Source of the DNA: Microbispora hainanensis
GTDB taxonomy: Bacteria > Actinomycetota > Actinomycetes > Streptosporangiales > Streptosporangiaceae
DNA: 64,000 bases
Assembly (NCBI RefSeq): GCF_036186745.1
Contig: NZ_CP108086.1
Coordinates: 2,046,001-2,110,000, forward strand
Direction of reading: 5' to 3'
Shown: positions 1 to 8,188 of the stretch, one piece after another
How positions within the stretch are numbered: the first letter of the stretch is position 1
How the letters are laid out: each line of letters opens with the position of its first letter
Notes under the pieces: model-generated
What the model saw: the letters and a program-made list of their open reading frames with translations, nothing else
What the model was told of the DNA's origin: nothing
Database searches by the model: none
Position numbers and translations under genes: made by a program

Positions 1-1
1 C

Positions 2-196
2 TTCTACCAGTCGGCCTTCATCGCTATCAGCTGCGACCCGGCCAGCCGGGCCTTCTACGACCGCAAACGCGCCGCAGGCAAACGGCATCACCAGGCCCTC
101 ATCGCCCTGGCCCGCCGCCGTGTCAACGTCCTGCACGCGATTCTGCGGCACAGGAGGCCGTACGACCCTAGCCATGTCCGGGCTGCGGTGGCTTGA
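2..196 (+). CDS. IS110-family transposase, C-terminal fragment (cut by left edge)
   Basis: The frame open from the left edge stops at TGA 194-196 and gives the last 64 residues of an IS110/IS116/IS902-type transposase. The stretch FYDRKRAAGKRHHQA followed by LARRRVNVLHA is the typical tail of the C-terminal transposase domain of this family, whose members use a RuvC-like DEDD domain lying upstream, outside the window. Only 8 bases separate its stop from the stop of the convergent ABC permease, so the element's right end must be very close to, or overlap, the permease 3' end. Whether the full copy is intact cannot be seen here. Confidence 0.8.
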   Translation, partial: FYQSAFIAISCDPASRAFYDRKRAAGKRHHQALIALARRRVNVLHAILRHRRPYDPSHVRAAVA

Positions 197-204
197 CAAA
201 AGCA

Positions 205-1197
205 TTAGGCAGCTTCCCCCATCCCCGTACGGGTGCGCGGGTCCACCAGGACGTACGCGATGTCGATGACGAAGTTGGCGATCAGCACGCCGATGACGAT
301 GAACAGGAAGGTGCCCTGCAGCAGGAAGAAGTCCTGGTTCTGGATGGCCCGGAGGATCAGGTGCCCCAGCCCGGGATAACTGAAGACGATTTCCGTGACC
401 AGCGCGCCCGCCACGAGCACGCCGAGTTGCAGGGCCAGGCCGGTCACCTGGGGCAGGATCGCGTTCCTGAAGGCGTAGCGCCGCACCAGCCGCGCCGGAG
501 CGCCGAGCGCCCGCAGGTAGTTGACGTAGTCCGCCTCGAGCTCATAGATGATCATGTTGCGCATGCCGATGGCCCAGCCGCCGAACGCGACCAGGAACAG
601 CGAGGCGAACGGCAGGAACCAGTGCTCGGCGAGGCTGCCGACGAACGTCCACGACAGGGACGGCTGCAGGTCGAAGCCGTAGGCCCCGGCGACCGGGAAC
701 ACGCCCGCGACGATGCCGAGCGCCCAGGCCAGCAGGATCGCAAGCCACATGTACGGCGTGGCCGTCAGCACGTAGCCGACGGGCAGCACGCTGTTGTCGA
801 GCCACCTGCGCCGCGCGGCGAACGCGCCGAACCGGTTGCCCGCGAACCAGCTCAGCAGGATGGACGGGATCAGCAGGCCCAGCGTGTACGGCACCGCCCT
901 GACGATGACGTCGGACACCGGCGTCGGGAACAGCCAGATGCTGATGCCGAGGTCGCCCTTGAGCAGCGAGCCCCAGAAGTTGAGGTACTGCTGCCACAGC
1001 GGCAGGTCGAAGCCGAACATCGCGGTGTAGTGCGCCCGCATGGCCTCGACGGCCGCCGGCTGGGCGACGTTGGCCCGCGAGAGCATGCTCGACACGGGGT
1101 CGCCCGGCATGAACCGCGGGATCATCCAGTTGATGGTCACGGCCACGAAGAACGTCAGGCCGTAGATGAGTAGTTTTCTGCCGAAATAGCGGCGCAA
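205..1197 (-). CDS. ABC transporter permease, DppB/OppB type
   Basis: A 330-residue inner-membrane permease of the binding-protein-dependent transport family. It starts with a membrane segment at about 10-30 and the MPGDPV motif usual in DppB/OppB proteins, has about six hydrophobic segments, and carries the EAA cytoplasmic loop (LEADYVNYLRALG, about residues 220-235) that contacts the ATPase. It ends in the usual YVLVDPR motif plus a short tail, so it looks complete. It lies 69 bases downstream of the binding-protein gene on the same strand and is its likely partner. The second permease and the ATPases normally following in such operons are not in the window, because the IS110 tail begins 8 bases beyond its stop. 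Confidence 0.9.
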   Translation of the reverse strand: MRRYFGRKLLIYGLTFFVAVTINWMIPRFMPGDPVSSMLSRANVAQPAAVEAMRAHYTAMFGFDLPLWQQYLNFWGSLLKGDLGISIWLFPTPVSDVIVRAVPYTLGLLIPSILLSWFAGNRFGAFAARRRWLDNSVLPVGYVLTATPYMWLAILLAWALGIVAGVFPVAGAYGFDLQPSLSWTFVGSLAEHWFLPFASLFLVAFGGWAIGMRNMIIYELEADYVNYLRALGAPARLVRRYAFRNAILPQVTGLALQLGVLVAGALVTEIVFSYPGLGHLILRAIQNQDFFLLQGTFLFIVIGVLIANFVIDIAYVLVDPRTRTGMGEAA

Positions 1198-1220
1198 TTC
1201 GACCTCCCGGTCGCAGAACG

Positions 1221-1259
1221 GCGCCCCCCTCCCGTACGCAGGGGATGGAAGGGGGGCGC
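1221..1259 (-). promoter_or_regulatory. Strong GC hairpin between binding-protein and permease genes
   Basis: Ten-base complementary arms lie at 1221-1230 and 1250-1259, with about 19 bases between them, inside the 69-base gap of the transport operon. There is no T-run, so it is not a classic terminator. By analogy with other ABC operons, such intercistronic stems stabilise or partly end the transcript after the binding-protein gene so that this gene is expressed more than the membrane part. The structure is seen; the role is inferred. Confidence 0.5.
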
Positions 1260-1266
1260 GAGAAGA

Positions 1267-3036
1267 TCAGCCTGCGGAGGCCGGCTGGAGTTCGGTGAGC
1301 ATGAGCGTGCCGCCCATCTCCAGCCAGTTGCGCCACACCGTCGGCGGATACTTCGGCGCGTCCGGCGCGCTGGTGGGCCAGTTCTTCCAGGTCGAGTCGG
1401 TGGTCTGGGACCACAGGCCGTTGTACCAGAGCGGGACGACCGGCATGTCCTCAAGCTGGATCTTCTGCAGCTCCGAGGTGATCTTCTTCATGCCCTCGAC
1501 GTCCTCGGGCTTGACCTGGTCGAGCTGCTGCGTGAGCTCCCACGCCCGCTTGTTCTCGTAGCGGCCGAAGTTCGTCGTGCTCTGCAGCTTCTGCACCGGC
1601 AGCCGGAACAGGTAGTCGTAGTACAGCCAGGGGGTGTTCGCGAGCTGCTTGTCGTTGTTCAGGACGAGGTCGAACTTGCCCTGGTTGCGCACATCGACGA
1701 GCGCGTTGTAGTCGGGGAAGTCGGCCTCGATGTCGATGCCCGCGGCCTTGGCGCTGGAGCTGATGACCCGGGCCGCCTCCATCCAGTCGGTCCACCCGGC
1801 GGGCACGATCAGCTTCAGCGAGATCTTGGCGCCGCTCGGCGACTCCACCAGCCCGTCGCCGTTGCGGTCCTTGTAACCGGCGTCGGCGAGCAGCTGCTTG
1901 GCCTTGTCCGGGTTGTAGGAGAAGCCGAGCGTCGAGGTGACGTTCTTGTCGACGTACTTGTCCCACTGCGGCAGCAGGCCGGACGGGTCGGACGCCTTGA
2001 CCAGGTTGCCGTAGACACCCTCGACGATCTTCTTGGTGTCGATGGCGTAGGCGACCGCCTTGCGGAACTCCTTGTCGTCCATCGGCTTCTTCGCCGTGTT
2101 GAACCACATCCAGGTGGTGTTCGCCGGCAGCATGTACGGCGGCTGGTCGTAGAAGGTCCTGATGCCGAAGTTGCCCTTGACCAGGTTGGCGATGCCCGGC
2201 AGGAAGTTGTTGCTGAGGTCGAGGCCCTTCTGCAGCAGCAGGCCCATCGCGACCTCGTTGCTGGAGTTGACGATGTCGACGATGTACTTGGGCTTGACGT
2301 CCTTGTTCAGCGCCTTCGTGGCCCACCAGCCGTCACGCTTGACCCAGACCATGCGGTCCTGGTCGTGCGAATAGTACGCGTACGGGCCGGTGCCGACGGG
2401 CTTCTCGTTGACCCCGTTCATCACCTCGTCCTCGGACCGCCCCTCCCACAGGTGCTTGGGGACGATGGCCCGGCTGTAGAGGTGGTTGGCCCACTCCTGG
2501 TGGTTGGCCGTGACGAAGGTGAACTTGATCGTGTAGTCGTCCACCTTCTCGGCGCTCTTCATCCAGTCCCAGAGCGGGTGATAGGGGACGGTCTCCATCT
2601 TGCCGAGCTCGAACGTGAAGATCACGTCGTCGGCGGTGAACGGCTTGCCGTCCGACCACGTGATGCCCTTGCGCAGCTTGAGCGTGTACTCCAGGTCGCC
2701 GGTCCACTGGCCGCTCTCGGCCAGCCACGGCGTGAACTTGTCGGCGTTCGGGTCGTACATGAACAGCGTCTCGTAGACCAGGCCCTTGGTGCCGGTGGCG
2801 AAGTCCCACTCGCGCAGCGGGTTCCAGTTGGCGGGCGGCCCCCATTGGGTGCCGCTGGTGTAGAGGGTCTCGTCGCGGGGGAACGCCCCGCCGCTGCCGC
2901 CCGCGGCCGCGCCGCCTCCCGCCGCGCCTCCGGCCGCCGGGCCGGTCGGCGTGGACGACCCTCCGCCGCCCGAGCACGCCGCGGTTAACAGGCCGGCTGC
3001 CAGCACCGGTATAAAGAACCGCGTTCGGTTTCGCAT
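1267..3036 (-). CDS. Family-5 extracellular solute-binding lipoprotein of an ABC importer
   Basis: A 589-residue binding protein anchored outside the cytoplasmic membrane. The start at 3036 was chosen because the lipoprotein signal begins there: basic MRNRTR, hydrophobic core, lipobox LTAAC with Cys21, then a Gly/Ser/Ala linker; an AAGGAG ribosome site precedes it. The rest is an SBP_bac_5 protein (GLVYETLF, LRKGITWSDGKPFTADDV, VGTGPY). A DRNGDGLVE loop resembles the calcium loops seen in oligosaccharide-binding members of this family, so a sugar oligomer is as likely a ligand as a peptide. The divergent LacI regulator, a family that usually senses sugars, favours sugar; this is inference. 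It heads the operon with the permease at 205-1197. Confidence 0.9.
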   Translation of the reverse strand: MRNRTRFFIPVLAAGLLTAACSGGGGSSTPTGPAAGGAAGGGAAAGGSGGAFPRDETLYTSGTQWGPPANWNPLREWDFATGTKGLVYETLFMYDPNADKFTPWLAESGQWTGDLEYTLKLRKGITWSDGKPFTADDVIFTFELGKMETVPYHPLWDWMKSAEKVDDYTIKFTFVTANHQEWANHLYSRAIVPKHLWEGRSEDEVMNGVNEKPVGTGPYAYYSHDQDRMVWVKRDGWWATKALNKDVKPKYIVDIVNSSNEVAMGLLLQKGLDLSNNFLPGIANLVKGNFGIRTFYDQPPYMLPANTTWMWFNTAKKPMDDKEFRKAVAYAIDTKKIVEGVYGNLVKASDPSGLLPQWDKYVDKNVTSTLGFSYNPDKAKQLLADAGYKDRNGDGLVESPSGAKISLKLIVPAGWTDWMEAARVISSSAKAAGIDIEADFPDYNALVDVRNQGKFDLVLNNDKQLANTPWLYYDYLFRLPVQKLQSTTNFGRYENKRAWELTQQLDQVKPEDVEGMKKITSELQKIQLEDMPVVPLWYNGLWSQTTDSTWKNWPTSAPDAPKYPPTVWRNWLEMGGTLMLTELQPASAG

Positions 3037-3137
3037 GGTGACTCTCCTTCCCCCACGCGACACCGCGCGGGGTCCGCAATCCCTGCCAGGCCCCGATGAT
3101 CTGCGGTCCGCACCGCTCGCTCGCTGTGCCGTAGGTG

Positions 3138-3149
3138 CTGAACCGGATA
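3138..3149. promoter_or_regulatory. Predicted LacI-family operator, site A
   Basis: The 12-mer TGAACCGGATAA is 10/12 symmetric around a central CCGG and shares its TGAACCGG half with site B at 3234-3245. It lies about 10 bases downstream of the predicted -10 box of the binding-protein promoter, a position where a bound repressor would block transcription. LacI-family operators usually have a central CG, as here. Predicted from symmetry and position only. Confidence 0.5.
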
Positions 3150-3158
3150 AGTACCGAG

Positions 3159-3188
3159 ACCGTAAAATCCGGATGTCGCCGGTGTCAA
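3159..3188 (-). promoter_or_regulatory. Predicted sigma-70-type promoter of the binding-protein operon
   Basis: On the minus strand TTGACA (3188-3183) is followed after 18 bases by TACGGT (3164-3159), which fits the TAnnnT -10 pattern of actinobacteria. It points to the binding-protein gene starting at 3036, leaving a leader of roughly 115 bases that contains operator site A. Confidence 0.45.
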
Positions 3189-3233
3189 TAGGGGAAGATG
3201 TAGGCAAAGTAACGGTAGTAAGGTGAGGGTCAC

Positions 3234-3245
3234 TGGACCGGTTCA
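3234..3245. promoter_or_regulatory. Predicted LacI-family operator, site B
   Basis: TGGACCGGTTCA is an 11/12 palindrome (consensus half TGAACC). It ends 13 bases before the GTG start of the LacI gene and touches the ribosome-site region, so it would serve autoregulation. With site A it gives a 10-base inverted repeat (3137-3146 and 3238-3247), and the two centres lie 96 bases apart, a spacing compatible with looping. Confidence 0.55.
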
Positions 3246-3258
3246 GCCGAGGGGACAC

Positions 3259-4272
3259 GTGAGAAGACCGACCATCGCGGACATCGCACGGCAGGCGGGA
3301 GTCTCCAAGGGCGCGGTCTCGTACGCCCTGAACGGCCAGCCGGGGGTGTCGGAAGCGACCAGGGCCCGCATCCTGGCCATCGCGAACGAGATCGGCTGGC
3401 GCCCGAACATCGCGGCCAGGGCGCTCAACGGCGCCCGCGCGCACGCCGTGGGCCTCGCCCTGTGCCGGCCCGCCCGGTTCCTCGGCGTCGAGCCGTTCTT
3501 CATGGAACTGATCAGCGGCATCGAGGCCGAGCTGTCCGCCCGCTCCTACGCCCTGCTGCTCCAGGTGGTCGGCGACCACGAGGCCGAGATGGGCGTCTAC
3601 CGCCGCTGGTGGGGAGAGGGCCGGGTGGACGGCGCGATCCTCGTCGACCTCCACCTCGACGACTCCCGCGTGCCGCAGGTGGAGGAGATGCGCATGCCCG
3701 TCGTCGTCCTCGGGCACCCCTCGGCCGCCGGATCGCTCGTGTCGGTCTGGGCCGACGACCGCGCGGCCGTACGCGAGACGGTGGAGTATCTCGTCGCGCT
3801 CGGGCACCGGCGGATCGCCCGCGTCGCCGGGCTCCCCCGGCTGTCGCACACCGCGATCCGCGACCGGGCGTTCGACGACGTCTGCGCGGGCCTCGGGCTG
3901 GACGCCTGCCCGATCGTGCACACCGATTACACGGGCGAGGAGGGCGCGCGGGCCGCCCGGCGGCTGCTCAGCTCGCCCGAGCGGCCCACGGCGATCGTCT
4001 TCGACAACGACATCATGGCCGTGGCCGGCCTGTCCGTCGCCCAGGAGATGCGGCTCGACGTGCCGGCCGACCTGTCCATCGTCGCGTGGGACGACTCCCC
4101 GCTCTGCCAGGTCGTCCGTCCGCCGCTGACCGTGCTCACCCGCGACATCCCGGCGTACGGCGCGCACGCGGCGCAGCGCCTGCTCGCGCTGATCGACGGC
4201 GTGGAGGCCGAACCCCTGGAGGACGAGGCCCCGCGCCTGACCACCCGCGGCAGCACCGCGCCGCCCCCCTAG
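3259..4272 (+). CDS. LacI-family transcriptional regulator
   Basis: A 337-residue repressor-type protein. The N-terminus (RRPTIADIARQAGVSKGAVS, about residues 2-21) is a LacI helix-turn-helix, followed by the hinge helix and a periplasmic-binding-protein-like sensor domain with the usual HRRIARVAGLP and PADLSIVAWDDSP motifs near the C-terminus. The GTG at 3259 was preferred to an upstream ATG at 3223 because a GAGGGG ribosome site sits just before it and the family starts here. It is transcribed away from the binding-protein operon, which it very likely represses; both predicted operators lie in the shared 222-base intergenic region. The inducer is probably the transported sugar (inference). 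Confidence 0.92.
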   Translation: MRRPTIADIARQAGVSKGAVSYALNGQPGVSEATRARILAIANEIGWRPNIAARALNGARAHAVGLALCRPARFLGVEPFFMELISGIEAELSARSYALLLQVVGDHEAEMGVYRRWWGEGRVDGAILVDLHLDDSRVPQVEEMRMPVVVLGHPSAAGSLVSVWADDRAAVRETVEYLVALGHRRIARVAGLPRLSHTAIRDRAFDDVCAGLGLDACPIVHTDYTGEEGARAARRLLSSPERPTAIVFDNDIMAVAGLSVAQEMRLDVPADLSIVAWDDSPLCQVVRPPLTVLTRDIPAYGAHAAQRLLALIDGVEAEPLEDEAPRLTTRGSTAPPP

Positions 4273-4445
4273 CCTCCGGCGACGTCTCCGGGCAGCCGGG
4301 GCGGACGGGCTTGATCACCACTTACAGGATGGTTATCGGGTTCTAAAGGTGACGTTCAGGGGAGATCGCTACACTTGGCCCCGTTTGCCGCTACTGGCTC
4401 TCGACCAGGTGAGAAACGCCTGGTCCGACCCTCAGGAGCACGACA

Positions 4446-5861
4446 GTGGGTCACGTCGACGTCCGTCCCGCGCCCCCGGCGGAGGACCTCCCGGCGCCGC
4501 CGCAACGGACGCCGCCCAAATGGCGGCCATGGTTATGGGTCACGCTGTCCGGAGCGCTGGGCGTGCTCACCGGCGCCGCCACCTTCGCCGTCGGCGGGTA
4601 CGTCAAGCTGAGCGGCAACGTCAAGCACGAGACGGTGACCCAGAAGGACCTCGGAGGCAAGGCCCGCCCGCAGAAGATCAGCAAGGCGCTCAACGTGCTG
4701 ATCGTCGGCTCGGACCAGCGCAACGGCGCGAACGCCAAATATGGCAAGTTCCCCGGCGAGCGCACCGACACGATCATCGTGGCGCACATCTCCCCGAACC
4801 GGGACGGCGCGGTGCTGATCAGCTTCCCGCGCGACTCACTCGTCCGCCTCCCCGCCTGCCCGGCCAAGGGCAACCTGCCGGGTCAGCGGCCGCACATCGG
4901 GATGATCAACGAGTCGTTCAACTCCGGCGGCATCGCCTGCACCTGGAAGACGATCGAGGGCCTCACCGACATCCACATCGACCACTTCGTGAAGGTGGAC
5001 TTCACCGGCTTCAAGGCGATGGTGAACGCGCTCGGCGGCGTGCAGGTCTGCCTGCCGCAGGCCGTCCACGACAAGAAGGCGCTGCTCGACCTCCCCGCGG
5101 GCAAGCAGACCCTCAAGGGCGAGCAGGCGCTCGGATACGTCCGCGCCCGCTACTCGCTCGGCGACGGCTCCGACATCGGCCGCATCCAGCGCCAGCAGAT
5201 GTTCCTCGCCTCAATGGCCAAGAAGGCCATGAGCGGCGAGACGCTGACCAACCCCACGACGCTGTTCGGGTTCCTCGACGCGGTGACCAAGTCGATCACC
5301 ACCGACCCCGACCTCACGGTCGGCGTGATGAAGGACCTCGCGATGAGCGCGAAGGGCCTGACCGCGGGGCAAATCCGCTTCGTCACCACCCCGTGGCGCT
5401 ACTCGATCACCAACCCCGGCCGGGTCGAGTGGGTGCAGCCGCAGGCCCAGCGCCTATTCAAGATGGTCGCCGCCGACCAGATCGCCAAGAACGTCAAGAG
5501 CGGCGAGCAGAAGATCCCCAAGTCGCAGATCCACATCCTGGTCCGCAACGGCAGCGGGCAGCAGGGGCTCGGCACCCAGGTGGCCGCCGAGCTGGAGCAG
5601 CGCGGCTACCACATCGTCAAGGTCGAACAGGCGCCCAAGCCGTACCCCAAGACCCTCGTCGCGTACTCGTCGAACGGCGAGAGCCGCGCGTCCCGGCTGT
5701 TCCGCGAGCTCAAGAAGTCGCGGTCGCGCCTGGTGCGCACGGGCACCACGCAGACCCTCATCCTCGGGATCGGGGCCGACTGGCAGGGCTTGAAGCCCCC
5801 CAAGACGCTCGACGACGTGGAGGGCTTCGACGCCACTCAGGACAGCTGCACGGCCAGCTGA
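4446..5861 (+). CDS. LCP (LytR-CpsA-Psr) family wall-polymer ligase with LytR C-terminal domain
   Basis: A 471-residue type II membrane protein. A proline-rich cytoplasmic tail (about 1-28) leads to one membrane segment (about 30-50). The LCP domain follows at about 80-260, with the conserved ERTDTIIVAHI and FPRDS motifs whose Arg and Asp residues hold the polyprenyl pyrophosphate-linked polymer. A LytR_C domain occupies about 355-450. LCP enzymes transfer teichoic acids, arabinogalactan or other glycopolymers to peptidoglycan outside the membrane. The GTG start has an AGGAG site 7 bases upstream. A hairpin with 7-base arms (4403-4409 and 4419-4425) lies in the leader. It ends one base before the stop of the convergent gene. 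Confidence 0.9.
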   Translation: MGHVDVRPAPPAEDLPAPPQRTPPKWRPWLWVTLSGALGVLTGAATFAVGGYVKLSGNVKHETVTQKDLGGKARPQKISKALNVLIVGSDQRNGANAKYGKFPGERTDTIIVAHISPNRDGAVLISFPRDSLVRLPACPAKGNLPGQRPHIGMINESFNSGGIACTWKTIEGLTDIHIDHFVKVDFTGFKAMVNALGGVQVCLPQAVHDKKALLDLPAGKQTLKGEQALGYVRARYSLGDGSDIGRIQRQQMFLASMAKKAMSGETLTNPTTLFGFLDAVTKSITTDPDLTVGVMKDLAMSAKGLTAGQIRFVTTPWRYSITNPGRVEWVQPQAQRLFKMVAADQIAKNVKSGEQKIPKSQIHILVRNGSGQQGLGTQVAAELEQRGYHIVKVEQAPKPYPKTLVAYSSNGESRASRLFRELKKSRSRLVRTGTTQTLILGIGADWQGLKPPKTLDDVEGFDATQDSCTAS

Positions 5862-6935
5862 CTAACCGAAGAGCCAGCCGAACAGGCCGCCGCCCCGGCC
5901 GCCCGACGACTCCTGCGTGGGAGCGGGCGCGCTGGTCGGCTGCTCGGTGGCCGGATCGGAGGTGGAATCCGTGTCGTCCCCGGTGTCCGTCCCCGAGGTC
6001 TGCTCGTCCGACCGGTCACCGGCGGACGAATGGTCATTGGTGTCGACCGCCACGCGCGACCGTGACGGGCGCGGGGTGTCGCCGCCCTGGGAACCGGGGT
6101 CCTGCGCGTGGGAGCGCGACGCGTGGGTGGGCGCGGACGACGCCGTGGGCGCCGACGTTCCGGACGTCGCGGGCCGGGTCTGGGCGGGCGCGGACGTGGG
6201 GGCGTCGGTCGGCACCCCGCCGGTGGGCTCGTCGGTGGGCTCGTCGATCGCCTCGTCGACGGGCTCGTCGGTGGACACCGCGTCGGAGTCCCCGGCCGCG
6301 GCGTCGTCGGCGGCCGGCGAGGCCGGGGCCGTCGCGGCCGTGCCCGCCTTGGCGGCGCAGTCCGTCCCGCCCGCGCACTCATCCCCGGAGGGCTGCCCGA
6401 CCCACAGCGCCAGCGCCCAGATGACGCCCAGGGCGCCGACGGCGATCAGACCGGCGCGCAGCAGCATCCCGCCGCGCCGGGGACGGTCGTCGTCGTCATC
6501 CTCGTCGGGGGCGTTGCGCCAGCCGGAGCCGAGGAAGCCACGGGGATCGGTGTCACCGTCGCCCGTGTACTCCCTGCCACCCGCGTATTCAGTGCCGCTC
6601 GCGTACTCGGTGCCGCTCGCGTACTCGGTGCGCCCGTACTCGGTGCCGTACTCCTCGCCGGTCGACGGTTCCTCGGACCGGAACCGCGGCATGCGTCCGG
6701 CGGCGTAGTCATCCTGGTCGGCGTGGTCGGCGGGGGTCTGCGCGGGCTGCTCGGGCCGCCAGCCCTCCGACAGCACGTCGCCCTGATCGCCCGGCGCGCC
6801 GCCGAGCGCGTGCTCGTCCTGCTCCTCGGACCAGAACCGGTCTCCCTCCCCGCCGTACTGGCCTTCGCCCGGGATATACGGCCGGAGGTAGGAGCCGTCC
6901 TGCTCGTAGGCGTCCTCGGTGACCGGGTCGCGCAT
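5862..6935 (-). CDS. Hypothetical single-span membrane protein with disordered Ser/Thr/Asp-rich tail
   Basis: I do not recognise a family. The 357-residue product has an acidic N-terminal part of about 160 residues (DPVTEDAYEQDGSYLRPYIPG) with a short tandem repeat of TEYASG units. A hydrophobic segment follows (MLLRAGLIAVGALGVIWALA), then a long Ala/Ser/Thr/Pro/Asp-rich region that is probably extracellular and disordered, and it closes with GGGLFGWLFG. A GGAAGGA ribosome site lies about 9 bases before the ATG. Its stop codon directly adjoins that of the LCP gene. The layout resembles cell-envelope proteins of actinobacteria, but no function can be assigned. Confidence 0.7.
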   Translation of the reverse strand: MRDPVTEDAYEQDGSYLRPYIPGEGQYGGEGDRFWSEEQDEHALGGAPGDQGDVLSEGWRPEQPAQTPADHADQDDYAAGRMPRFRSEEPSTGEEYGTEYGRTEYASGTEYASGTEYAGGREYTGDGDTDPRGFLGSGWRNAPDEDDDDDRPRRGGMLLRAGLIAVGALGVIWALALWVGQPSGDECAGGTDCAAKAGTAATAPASPAADDAAAGDSDAVSTDEPVDEAIDEPTDEPTGGVPTDAPTSAPAQTRPATSGTSAPTASSAPTHASRSHAQDPGSQGGDTPRPSRSRVAVDTNDHSSAGDRSDEQTSGTDTGDDTDSTSDPATEQPTSAPAPTQESSGGRGGGLFGWLFG

Positions 6936-7081
6936 GAAGGTCCTTCCTCAGTGAGCTTTTGGGTCGTGTCCCAATAGCGAACGTTCCTAGCACTGGTCGA
7001 CACGTCCTGTCTGGAAATTTCACAACAATCACTGGAAGCAGATTTGTCACGTCCGTAACAACCCCAGCAAACCCATCGGAC

Positions 7082-7110
7082 TTGACGGGATTGCTGGAAC
7101 GGTCTTTAAT
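7082..7110 (+). promoter_or_regulatory. Predicted promoter of the sulfate transporter operon
   Basis: TTGACG (7082-7087) and TTTAAT (7105-7110) are separated by 17 bases and lie about 50 bases before the first gene of the operon, in an unusually A/T-rich patch. Just downstream, at 7113-7135, GACTAAT, GACTGACTAG and GTAGG form a repetitive stretch that could hold the site of the Rrf2-family regulator encoded at the end of the operon. The promoter is predicted from boxes only. Confidence 0.4.
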
Positions 7111-7160
7111 ATCGACTAATCCGACTGACTAGGTAGGAATCTCCGGAATAGAGGACAGGC

Positions 7161-8177
7161 ATGAGAGTGCGCAGGCTCGGGGCCATCGCAGCCGCCATCG
7201 TGGCGACGACCACCCTGGTCACCGCCTGCGGGGGAGGCGACAACGCCGCCGGGGGCGACGGCGGGGGCAAGGTGCAGTTGGCGCTGGTCGCCTACTCCAC
7301 TCCCCAGGCGGCGTTCGAGGACGTCATCAAGGCGTTCCAGCAGACGCCCGAGGGCAAGAACATCACCTTCACTCAGTCGTACGGCGCGTCCGGCGACCAG
7401 AGCCGGGCCGTCGCGAACGGCCTCAAGGCGGACATCGTCGAGTTCTCTCTGGAGACCGACATCACCCGGCTGGTCAAGGCCGGCATCGTCGCGGAGGACT
7501 GGAACTCGGGCCCCACCAAGGGCATCCTCACCGACTCCGTCGTCGTCATCGGCACCCGCAAGGGCAACCCGAAGGGCCTCAAGACCTGGGACGACCTCGT
7601 CAAGCCGGGCGTCGAGGTGCTCACCCCCAACCCCTTCACCTCCGGCGCCGCGCGCTGGAACCTCCTCGCGGGCTACGGCGCCAAGTCGAACAAGGGCGCC
7701 GACCAGGCCGCCGGGCTCGCCTACCTCGACGCACTGCTCAAGAACGTGCCGGTCCAGGACGACAGCGGCCGCAAGGCGCTGCAGACCTTCGCCGGCGGCA
7801 AGGGCGACGCGCTCCTCACGTACGAGAACGAGGCCATATTCGCCCAGCAGAACGGCCAGGAGCTCGACTACACCATCCCGGACGCGACGCTCCTCATCGA
7901 GAACCCCGTGGCCGTGACGAAGACCAGCGCCCACCCCAAGGAGGCCCAGGCCTTCCTGAAGTTCCTCTACACCACCGAAGCCCAGACGATCTTCGCGAAG
8001 AACGGCTACCGCCCGGTGATCGACGGTGTCACCGGCTTCAACTGGGTGACGCCGCCGCAGCTCTTCACGATCCAGGACCTCGGCGGCTGGGACAAGATCA
8101 CATCTGAGTTCTTCGACTCGAAGACCGGCAAGGTCGCGGAGATCGAGCGCAAGCTCGGCGTGGCCACCGAGAAGTAA
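7161..8177 (+). CDS. Sulfate ABC transporter substrate-binding lipoprotein
   Basis: A 338-residue binding protein of the sulfate/thiosulfate family, anchored by a lipobox LVTAC at Cys23 after a classic signal. Family features include the SYGASGDQSRAV motif (anion-binding loop), the VKPGVEVLTPNPFTSGAARWN motif and the C-terminal GYRPV segment. It binds sulfate outside the membrane and passes it to the two permeases encoded directly downstream. A GAGGA site precedes the ATG. It is the first gene of a five-gene operon (binding protein, two permeases, ATPase, Rrf2 regulator) feeding cysteine synthesis. Confidence 0.93.
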   Translation: MRVRRLGAIAAAIVATTTLVTACGGGDNAAGGDGGGKVQLALVAYSTPQAAFEDVIKAFQQTPEGKNITFTQSYGASGDQSRAVANGLKADIVEFSLETDITRLVKAGIVAEDWNSGPTKGILTDSVVVIGTRKGNPKGLKTWDDLVKPGVEVLTPNPFTSGAARWNLLAGYGAKSNKGADQAAGLAYLDALLKNVPVQDDSGRKALQTFAGGKGDALLTYENEAIFAQQNGQELDYTIPDATLLIENPVAVTKTSAHPKEAQAFLKFLYTTEAQTIFAKNGYRPVIDGVTGFNWVTPPQLFTIQDLGGWDKITSEFFDSKTGKVAEIERKLGVATEK

Positions 8178-8188
8178 GTGACGCGCAA

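Noticed and set aside
1267-4167. A 966-residue binding protein extending through the LacI gene
   Set aside because: The lipoprotein signal begins at 3036 with its own ribosome site; the extra part is antisense to the LacI gene.
4349-6424. A 691-residue plus-strand frame overlapping the LCP gene
   Set aside because: Arg/Pro-rich composition and no recognisable domain; the LCP frame at 4446-5861 is clearly real.
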